Part shown: positions 1 to 5,600 of the stretch, piece after piece | Layout: every line of letters starts with the position of its first letter | Numbering within the stretch: the stretch's first letter is position 1 | Assembly (NCBI GenBank): GCA_964429075.1 | Contig: CAYSBA010000060.1 | Coordinates: forward strand, 1 to 5,822 | DNA length: 5,822 nucleotides | From: CAYSBA01 sp964429075 [NCBI: uncultured bacterium] | GTDB lineage: Bacteria; CAYSBA01 | Direction of reading: 5' to 3' | The notes under the pieces: generated by a model | Told to the model about the DNA's origin: nothing | The model's input: the letters and a program-made list of their open reading frames with translations, nothing else | The model's database searches: none | Made by a program: the position numbers and the translations under genes

Positions 1-500
1 GAAACATACAGTGTGCCAGACCAGCCACCGTTTTTTTTACTCTTAAGATAGGTCTCAATATTATCTATATCTGTTGCTGTCCAAGGTGCATTTGTATCAG
101 GATTCTTATCCCATACAAAATTACTGTCAGAATAGGTGGTGCCCGGGATAGGTTTGTACGGGCTCTTATAGCGTTGACCATTTATATAAAGACCAAACTC
201 AATCATCTCATCTCCGGTAGTCTGCTTGTGTCTTATATACATTGTGACTGAATTTATGATAGCCCCCTGATAGGAAGGATCATTGCTCATCGTTGAATAG
301 AGCTCTCTTTTGTCGGCGTTCGCTGTGGCAGCCGTGGTGTCCGACTGATCTCCCAGCTCAGTCCCGTTCCAATTCCACTGTCTGTTATCCCTTCCGCTTC
401 TTCCATTAGACCTGATTGTAACCTGATCTGCAAAGGAAGGCGTAATAATGATACATATTATAATAAAGCATAATATATTTAGAATCCTTTTTTTTACCAT
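1..500 (-). CDS. Secreted beta-rich protein of unknown function, N-terminal part (3' end outside window)
   Basis: This frame is open from ATG at 500 to the left edge, giving 166 residues of a longer protein. The start is well supported: GGAG lies six bases upstream and the ATG follows the pentaheme stop by three bases. MVKKRILNILCFIIICIIITPSFA is a classical signal peptide with cleavage after Ala24. The mature part has no Cys and no heme motif and is rich in Thr, Asn and aromatic residues. A stretch NPDTNAPWTATDIDNIE (133-149), followed by GGWSGTLYV, recalls beta-sandwich domains of phage-tail and secreted proteins, where NPxTxxxWTxxDID precedes a G-rich hairpin and a strand ending in YV. I recognise the pattern but not a named family. 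Being last in the visible cluster, it may be a surface or accessory partner of the cytochromes; that is inference. Confidence 0.82.
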   Translation of the reverse strand, partial: MVKKRILNILCFIIICIIITPSFADQVTIRSNGRSGRDNRQWNWNGTELGDQSDTTAATANADKRELYSTMSNDPSYQGAIINSVTMYIRHKQTTGDEMIEFGLYINGQRYKSPYKPIPGTTYSDSNFVWDKNPDTNAPWTATDIDNIETYLKSKKNGGWSGTLYV

Positions 501-503
501 TTA

Positions 504-1292
504 TCACTCCGTACTGGAGTTTGAGTCCGCATAGTGGGGCGCATGACAGGAAAGGCAGGTCACCATCATGGCCCCACCTCCAGTATCTCTGACCTTAAGA
601 TCATTAGAAGAGATTCCATCGCTCGGTTGAGACGCTCCATCTGCATCGAGAGGTACTGATCTGTCATAGTTCATCCCGTTTTGATTCAGTGTCACGCCAC
701 TTGGGTGACTTTTATATGAACCATCCCATGTCCTTACTGCACTCAATGGATTAGAAGGTGCCCAGGCAGAATGGCAGTTGTGGCACAACTGACCCTGATC
801 GTTGTTTATTCTCATGTAATGCCTCCCTGCACTTCCAGGAGTTGTTGGTGCATCAGGATCGAAGGGTGTATTCTTTTGACTGTGCTGGTCGTGACAGGTG
901 GAACACATGATTTTCCCGCTGTCTAGCCTCCTTGACATCTCTTGATTCGTTGGAGTGCTTGCGCCGTAATTTGAGTTGTTTACATCTGCATCCCACCGGT
1001 GAGAGGTACCTGAAACTCCAGGGGTTGCCTGATCGTTGGAATCGAAAGGTTTTGTGCCGGCATCACCACCAGATGTATGACACTGCATGCAGACCGTTGC
1101 ATTGCCAATCCATTTAGTGAGAGCCATCCCCGGGGCATGACCACCGTGGCATGTCTTACAGCTGTAATTATTTGGTGCACAGGAGCCTGTATCGCTATGG
1201 GGGCAATCGAGTGCAAAAACTCTACCTACATGTAGCATCAGAGCTACAAAAACAATAAGATTACTAATTATCAGACATTTTTTGTTTGCCAC
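504..1292 (-). CDS. Secreted pentaheme c-type cytochrome
   Basis: Predicted exported electron-transfer protein of 262 residues. A signal peptide (hydrophobic core LIISNLIVFVALML, cleavage after VFA at 27) precedes five CXXCH heme motifs: CKTCH 45-49, CMQCH 68-72, CSTCH 130-134, CHNCH 170-174 and CLSCH 246-250. Non-motif histidines at 52 (GGH), 98 (SHRW), 137 (DQH), 158 (RHY), 195 (SHPSG) and 253 (PHY) supply enough distal ligands for bis-His hemes. Cys30 and Cys38 lie outside heme motifs and may form a disulfide. Two copies of a PFD...TPG..G..H segment (82-100 and 143-160) point to internal duplication. GTG at 1292 is chosen because AGGAG lies six bases upstream, inside the giant surface-protein gene, which it overlaps by 22 bases; this suggests translational coupling. 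The electron partner is unknown. Its position next to a surface-anchored protein favours an outer-surface or periplasmic site. Confidence 0.93.
   Translation of the reverse strand: MANKKCLIISNLIVFVALMLHVGRVFALDCPHSDTGSCAPNNYSCKTCHGGHAPGMALTKWIGNATVCMQCHTSGGDAGTKPFDSNDQATPGVSGTSHRWDADVNNSNYGASTPTNQEMSRRLDSGKIMCSTCHDQHSQKNTPFDPDAPTTPGSAGRHYMRINNDQGQLCHNCHSAWAPSNPLSAVRTWDGSYKSHPSGVTLNQNGMNYDRSVPLDADGASQPSDGISSNDLKVRDTGGGAMMVTCLSCHAPHYADSNSSTE
507..510 (-). promoter_or_regulatory. Ribosome binding site of the last (partial) gene
   Basis: GGAG on the minus strand is followed by TGA TAA and then ATG at 500, so the Shine-Dalgarno lies inside the last codons of the pentaheme gene and the spacer is made of its two tandem stop codons. 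This fixes the start of a gene that has no visible stop. Confidence 0.75.
813..1049 (-). repeat. Two-copy internal repeat in the pentaheme cytochrome
   Basis: Residues 82-100 (PFDSNDQATPGVSGTSHRW) and 143-160 (PFDPDAPTTPGSAGRHYM) share PFD, an acidic step, T-P-G, a small residue, G and a His. Each lies between heme motifs. The His in each copy is a plausible distal heme ligand, so the unit probably duplicated together with its heme site. The coordinates span both copies and the stretch between them. Confidence 0.6.
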
Positions 1293-4200
1293 AATCCTCT
1301 CCTAATGAGGAGTAACATCAACAAAAGACCAATTATATTCATGCCACCTTCTGAGCTCGTACTACAACCACATCCAACGGGTGTCCGTGTCTCAATCGGT
1401 GTATTTTCTTTACCATTTTCTGAAACCCTTTTCTCTTCAGCAACCACCCTGTAGACTCCCCATCCTGTATTTGTAATACGACATATACGTTTATCGCTAT
1501 AACATTCAGCATCTTTTGTTTCCTTAAGTTGACCGTATGTATAGTACTCAAATTTTATGTCTGTTACAGTATCAAGGTCTATCCCATCTTTCAAAGGTAG
1601 ATAAATTATCATACTATCTGTAAGATCATTATTGTCAGAGCCCACAAAAACAGATGATGTAATGTCTATCTTTTCATCTTGATTCGCAATATTGGCCTCA
1701 CCTACACCAACCCAGCCTTCCTCTTTAACACCCTCTGGAAACTCCACAACAAGATTATCAAGCGGATCGTTATCCTTTTTATATCTGAGCATAATATCAG
1801 AGATTCCGTGAACCCTTCTTAACATAATTGGTCTGTTTGTTACAAAAAGAACAAGCCTCGATGGAGCTGAGCAATATAATTGATCACAACTTCGCAGCCT
1901 GTATACATACACAGCATTGGAAACAGATGGCGAGATTTTTAAGATGTCATCTTCAGTTGAAAAGCTTGACTCAGGTCCGGCTGTCTGAATGAGTCCTCTT
2001 TGCAGAGTATCACCATCTGGATCATAACTCCATGAATCATGGATCTCAATCGTATTACTGAAACCCTTGAGTAATGGCTCTATCTCTGAAATCAAAGGTG
2101 GAGAATTCTCACCTGCTACAGTAACATACGCAACTTTCGGAATACCCCAGTTTTTCCCGTCTGTGGCATTTACCTCAAAACCATAGACCCCTGCATATTC
2201 TGGACTGAATTCAAAAAGACCAGATCGTACATCAGCTGTGTTAGAAGGAGGCCCCTCTATCTGATTCCACAGAAATTCTATACTATCTCCATCTGGGTCA
2301 TAGCTTGACTCTGCAGACAAAACCACCAGATCACCTACAGAGGCATTAACTGTATTGTTATCAACTCTAACAACGGGTACATGATCTTCGTCTGTCTCTA
2401 CTGAAAAACAAAAGTTCGAGGGCAAAAAGGAATCCTCACCCATATAGGGGATTAGACTGTAGCAGTATGTTCCCACATCTGATGGAGCTACCCTAATATT
2501 CAAAAGTGTAGCATCCTCAATCATTGCACCTGGTCCACTTGTCTGTTTCCAGTAGTAACCGAAATCTCCATTAATATTTCCATTTAAATAGACATATTCT
2601 CCCAGATGCCAGCTGGTCTCTCCATTTATTACAGGTGTTGGTGCTGAAAAGCCATCCTGTTCTACGAAGACTACAACCTTTTTTGAATCAAGAAGTGTAT
2701 TATCAAGATATAGTTCTGCCTCAAAAATAAAAACACCCTTATGGGCTGCAAAGAATGCAAGGGTACCATCCTCAGATACTGTATAATCAATATCCTGTCC
2801 GGATACAGACTTCCAGATTAGTGAATAATCGAAGGTATCACCTGGGATATAGTGTGGCCTTATCTTCACTATCCTTCCCATCTCAGTTCTATATTCCTTT
2901 AGAACTGATAGAAATGGATAGGATGGATCTGGTACTACAAGAAGCTCTATTTTTTTTCTACTTTCTGCACCTTCTGAATCGGTTGCAATAACAAGAAGCT
3001 CGTATTTCCCAGGGACATCAACGTTGCCATTAAAGATACTACCACCATCTGGTAGATCAAGTTGCGATGGACCGGTCAACTGATGCCAGCTAAAATTTAT
3101 ATCATCACCATTTGGATCAACACTTCGTGAAAGATCTATTAAAAAGTCTTGATCCTTAATGACCCTGTAAAAGCCCTTGGAAATAATCTTTGGTGGAAGA
3201 TTTACAACCCTTATTTCTGCAAAATCTGGGTCACTATCTACCTTCCCGTCGTTTACAACAAGTCTGAACACATATGTACCTGCCTTTTTAAGAGCTACCT
3301 CTGCCTTTTTGTCATCTTTGCTTGAGAAAAACACATCCTCAGGCCCTGAATCGAGACTCCAATGGTAGGTCAGAGAATCGTTGTTTGGATCTGTGCTTGG
3401 TGATCCATCAAGGGTTATCAGGGATGGGTAAATTGTATTGATATAGTCTTTTTTAATCTGTGCAACAGGTATATTGTCTGAAGGATCGAGTGGATCCAGA
3501 ATATTGTTTTTTACCTCTGCAAGATCATCCACTCCATCATGATCGGTATCACGTGAGAATGGATCTGTACCATTTCTGTATTCAGAGATATTTAAAAGTC
3601 CATCCCCATCTGAATCAAGAAAGGCATCCAGTGAATTAAGTGGGTCAAGCCCCTTTTGTGTTTCCCAAACATCCGGGATACCATCACAATCGGAGTCATT
3701 GTTACATATCACTGGATTAGAATCTTTTGTCTTGAAATCCACAATGGAGTGGTTGCCAGAAGAGACGACAACAAGATCCCCATAAGGGGAAAAAATCAGT
3801 CTTTTTGAGAGGTATAAACCTTCATCCAGATCTATTTCTGAGACAATACTGTTGAAACTACCATCAGGATTAAAGGCCTGAATCCTGCTAAGATAGACAT
3901 CACTAACATATATTCTACCATAGTTGTCTGTTGTTATTCCAAGACCCCGTTTTAGCTCATTATCATTTGTACCCTCATTAGAAAAGCTTGTGATAAAGTT
4001 TCCATCACTACTGTAAATCTCTATTCGCTGATACTTTGCATTTATCAATAAGATGCTACCATCAGGCTTGTATGTGCAGGCAGATGGCCTGCCATCAATG
4101 TCAAATGAGGCTGTTATTTTGCCATAAAGGTCAACTGTTGTTATTGTAGATAATCTTGGTGAACAGAGGAGTAGATTGTTACCATCCTTCGAAAGGGCAA

Positions 4201-5224
4201 TGTCGGTGATATAATCAAGGCTATCAAAAACTGAAACCAACTCTGTTAGTTGTTTATTTAAGGATAATTTATACAGCTTTGCTCCGTTGCCTCCACTAAA
4301 ATAGATGTCCCCTCCGACTATTTCAAGGGCAAGAGGATTATCAAGTCCTTCGAATGAGTATATCTTTTTTAAACTGCTATCAAATACCGATATCCTGTTT
4401 TTTGATGGCTCAGAAACATATATACGACCAAGATTATCACTGACAATGTCGAAGGGTGAAAAATCCACGCCTATATATTTTTTGTTTTTAACAGCAAGAC
4501 TTACAACCACTGAGTCTTTTGCAGTGGTGGTGTTCCCATCAGAATCTGTAACACTACATGTTATCTCAAAGGAACCTGCAGTCTGTGGAAGAGTCCAGTT
4601 GACCCTATCAGGAATGTTATCATCAGTACCGCTTAAAGACCCACCTGTTACACTCCAGTTAAATGAAAGTGGTTGACCATCAGGATCGTAGGATGAACAT
4701 ATCACCTCAACAGTATCACCGGGAAGTACCCTTTTGGCACCAACAATTAGGCTATCAATTACTGGAGGGTTGCCAGAAGATACAGTCAACGACTTTGTAA
4801 AGGTTGCGTACTGCCTGCCACCACACATCCATGTCCCGGAATCTGGAACACTTACCGTTATTGTGTACTCACCCTCAATATCTGGAGCATTCCAAACTGC
4901 TGATGTCTCAAATGGGCTCTGTGATCCATCCATCTGAATTTTTGATAGAGTACCACCATCTGAAGACCATTCTACTAGATCACTCCTTATCCTCTTACCA
5001 CAGCCTGAGGTACACACCTGATCAATCCCACAATCCGGATCATAGACCTTCAGGGTAAGTGTGACCTTTTCAGAAGGTCTAATTGTGCTTTTTGATACTG
5101 TAAATGAAATCAGTTCTGGTGCAGAATTGGCCCTTGCAACACCTGCTGTGAATTCAAAAATTGAGATAAGAATGACCAGAAATTTAAGGTCATTGCCGAC
5201 TCTCAGTATCCTGCAAAGGGTCAT
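1271..5224 (-). CDS. Giant secreted PKD/NHL-propeller surface protein with C-terminal sorting tail
   Basis: Predicted cell-surface scaffold, adhesin or cytochrome-partner protein of 1317 residues with no CXXCH motif. The order is: signal peptide 1-32 (hydrophobic core FLVILISIF, cleavage after ARA); Cys-rich Ig-like domain 35-150; PKD domain 153-243 (SYDPDG, C176/C223 likely paired); six-bladed NHL-type propeller 247-500; acidic calcium-binding repeats 508-583; PKD domains 585-675 and 676-765; divergent Ig-like domains 768-857 and 862-944; PKD domains 947-1036 and 1040-1128; an unrecognised domain 1130-1262; a polar linker; and a sorting tail 1284-1317. The last PKD keeps YDPDGD but has lost the Trp found in the others (LWNQIEGP versus GLIQTAGP). 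ATG at 5224 is the only ATG/GTG/TTG between the in-frame stop at 5267 and the signal peptide, but its ribosome site is poor. It lies 13 bases after the tetraheme gene and its 3' end overlaps the pentaheme gene by 22 bases. The function itself is inferred. Confidence 0.93.
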   Translation of the reverse strand: MTLCRILRVGNDLKFLVILISIFEFTAGVARANSAPELISFTVSKSTIRPSEKVTLTLKVYDPDCGIDQVCTSGCGKRIRSDLVEWSSDGGTLSKIQMDGSQSPFETSAVWNAPDIEGEYTITVSVPDSGTWMCGGRQYATFTKSLTVSSGNPPVIDSLIVGAKRVLPGDTVEVICSSYDPDGQPLSFNWSVTGGSLSGTDDNIPDRVNWTLPQTAGSFEITCSVTDSDGNTTTAKDSVVVSLAVKNKKYIGVDFSPFDIVSDNLGRIYVSEPSKNRISVFDSSLKKIYSFEGLDNPLALEIVGGDIYFSGGNGAKLYKLSLNKQLTELVSVFDSLDYITDIALSKDGNNLLLCSPRLSTITTVDLYGKITASFDIDGRPSACTYKPDGSILLINAKYQRIEIYSSDGNFITSFSNEGTNDNELKRGLGITTDNYGRIYVSDVYLSRIQAFNPDGSFNSIVSEIDLDEGLYLSKRLIFSPYGDLVVVSSGNHSIVDFKTKDSNPVICNNDSDCDGIPDVWETQKGLDPLNSLDAFLDSDGDGLLNISEYRNGTDPFSRDTDHDGVDDLAEVKNNILDPLDPSDNIPVAQIKKDYINTIYPSLITLDGSPSTDPNNDSLTYHWSLDSGPEDVFFSSKDDKKAEVALKKAGTYVFRLVVNDGKVDSDPDFAEIRVVNLPPKIISKGFYRVIKDQDFLIDLSRSVDPNGDDINFSWHQLTGPSQLDLPDGGSIFNGNVDVPGKYELLVIATDSEGAESRKKIELLVVPDPSYPFLSVLKEYRTEMGRIVKIRPHYIPGDTFDYSLIWKSVSGQDIDYTVSEDGTLAFFAAHKGVFIFEAELYLDNTLLDSKKVVVFVEQDGFSAPTPVINGETSWHLGEYVYLNGNINGDFGYYWKQTSGPGAMIEDATLLNIRVAPSDVGTYCYSLIPYMGEDSFLPSNFCFSVETDEDHVPVVRVDNNTVNASVGDLVVLSAESSYDPDGDSIEFLWNQIEGPPSNTADVRSGLFEFSPEYAGVYGFEVNATDGKNWGIPKVAYVTVAGENSPPLISEIEPLLKGFSNTIEIHDSWSYDPDGDTLQRGLIQTAGPESSFSTEDDILKISPSVSNAVYVYRLRSCDQLYCSAPSRLVLFVTNRPIMLRRVHGISDIMLRYKKDNDPLDNLVVEFPEGVKEEGWVGVGEANIANQDEKIDITSSVFVGSDNNDLTDSMIIYLPLKDGIDLDTVTDIKFEYYTYGQLKETKDAECYSDKRICRITNTGWGVYRVVAEEKRVSENGKENTPIETRTPVGCGCSTSSEGGMNIIGLLLMLLLIRRGLWQTKNV
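1274..1375 (-). other. C-terminal sorting signal, MYXO-CTERM/GlyGly-CTERM-like
   Basis: The last 34 residues form a three-part tail: a short Cys-Gly-Cys motif (1285-1287) followed by STSSEGG, a hydrophobic helix MNIIGLLLMLLLI (1295-1307), then Arg-Arg and a short end. Tails of this design (MYXO-CTERM with Cys-Gly-Cys; GlyGly-CTERM) are processed by intramembrane proteases such as myxosortase or rhombosortase, and they direct proteins to the cell surface. The preceding linker (about 1263-1283) is polar and looks unstructured, as expected. The exact family cannot be set without a profile search. Confidence 0.75.
1299..1303 (-). promoter_or_regulatory. Ribosome binding site of the pentaheme cytochrome gene
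   Basis: AGGAG, part of AGGAGAGG on the minus strand, ends six bases before the GTG at 1292. It lies within the last codons of the upstream giant gene, so it supports the non-ATG start and suggests coupled translation. Confidence 0.75.
3476..3703 (-). other. Calcium-binding acidic repeats (thrombospondin type-3 / EF-hand-like)
   Basis: Residues about 508-583 carry three copies of a D-x-D-x-D-G-x-x-(D/N)-x-x-E loop: DSDCDGIPDVWE (510-521), DSDGDGLLNISE (537-548) and DTDHDGVDDLAE (559-570). They are separated by GLDPLN, GTDPF and ILDPLD, the usual spacers of bacterial TSP3-like repeats. Regularly spaced Asp and Glu side chains of this kind normally bind Ca2+ and stiffen linkers in secreted proteins. 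The first loop has a Cys at 513 close to C507, a possible disulfide. Confidence 0.85.
3725..4486 (-). other. NHL-type six-bladed beta-propeller region of the giant surface protein
   Basis: Residues about 247-500 hold six repeats of 35-45 residues. The clearest blades read PFDIVSDNLGRIYVSE...RISVFDSS and GLGITTDNYGRIYVSD...RIQAFNPDG, which is the NHL pattern: hydrophobic-D-x-x-G-x-IYV-x-D/E, then R-I-x-x-F. Weaker copies start near residues 295, 338, 379 and 470 (for example KPDGSILLINAKYQRIEIYSSDG). Such propellers usually form a rigid disc that binds proteins or ligands. Here it is inserted between an N-terminal Ig/PKD pair and the calcium-binding linker, so it would sit near the distal end of a protein anchored by its C-terminus. 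Confidence 0.8.
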
Positions 5225-5237
5225 TTTGACTGTTTCT

Positions 5238-5600
5238 TTAATGGCCTTCTCCTTTATTATGACAGTTCATACATAGGGTGTCAAAATCCATCCGCAACAT
5301 ACTTTTATGCCTGCTTTTTCCGTGCGGTTCATGACAGGTAATACAGGTTAACCTTCTATTGCGAGTAAGAGGAAGATCTGTCTTTTCAATCTGTATCACA
5401 CCAACAGGATGTCCACCTATTCCTCTATGGCATACCATACTACACCCCTTTGTTTGCTTTAAATCCCTCTCGTGACAGCTCTGACATGGCAGTGTCCTTT
5501 TGCCATGAATAACACTCTTTGCTTTTAGAACAGGCCCTTTCTGTACTATTGCTGAACAGTCCCATAATAAATATAATACCGAAATATATATAATTTTCAA
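5238..5600 (-). CDS. Small exported tetraheme c-type cytochrome
   Basis: Predicted periplasmic or membrane-anchored electron carrier of 120 residues. From the TTG start there are four heme motifs: CQSCH (39-43), CSMVCH (53-58, a CX3CH variant), CITCH followed by EPHGK (86-90) and CMNCH (110-114). The last two form the CxxCH-x-PHG...LCxNCH pair typical of doubled-CXXCH proteins. Spare histidines at about 32, 64, 93, 98 and 120 could serve as distal ligands. The N-terminus MKIIYISVLYLLW is a hydrophobic signal or anchor; cleavage after Cys-Ser-Ala near residue 17 is possible. The start is uncertain. I prefer TTG at 5600 because it makes a TTGA overlap with the upstream stop and begins right at the signal sequence. 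Alternatives in the same frame are TTG at 5633, with a GGAG about 11 bases upstream, and GTG at 5645 (135 residues). The cytochrome frame is certain; the first residue is not. Confidence 0.85.
   Translation of the reverse strand: MKIIYISVLYLLWDCSAIVQKGPVLKAKSVIHGKRTLPCQSCHERDLKQTKGCSMVCHRGIGGHPVGVIQIEKTDLPLTRNRRLTCITCHEPHGKSRHKSMLRMDFDTLCMNCHNKGEGH
5249..5253 (-). promoter_or_regulatory. Strong Shine-Dalgarno-like site upstream of the giant surface-protein gene
   Basis: AGGAG, within AAAGGAGAAGG on the minus strand, lies in the last codons of the tetraheme gene but 24 bases from the ATG at 5224, too far for normal use. Six bases after it is an in-frame ATT codon (5242-5240) that overlaps the tetraheme stop. 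Either the ATG relies on coupling and the weak AAGAAA nearby, or the rare AUU start is used, adding six residues. It may also be chance, since it encodes Lys-Gly-Glu-Gly. Confidence 0.35.

Noticed and set aside
932-1117. Plus-strand open frame opposite the pentaheme gene
   Set aside because: Antisense shadow of the pentaheme gene, with no independent support.
980-1216. Minus-strand open frame of 78 codons inside the pentaheme gene
   Set aside because: It is a shadow of a strongly supported gene with five heme motifs in another frame.
4305-4676. Plus-strand open frame of 123 codons
   Set aside because: It lies antisense to the propeller and PKD region of the giant gene, has no ribosome site and resembles no protein I know.
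1841-4768. Recurring short DNA words such as ccatctggatc and ccatcaggatc
   Set aside because: They encode the repeated Asp-Pro-Asp-Gly turns of PKD domains and similar turns, at irregular spacing; they are not operators or a CRISPR array.
1271-5224. Giant protein as a cytochrome
   Set aside because: No CXXCH or CX3CH motif occurs in its 1317 residues; its cysteines look structural or part of the sorting tail.
5540-5600. Lipoprotein signal (LLWDC) in the tetraheme cytochrome
   Set aside because: The residue before Cys is Asp and the one before that is Trp, where a lipobox needs small residues. A normal signal cleavage or an uncleaved anchor fits better.
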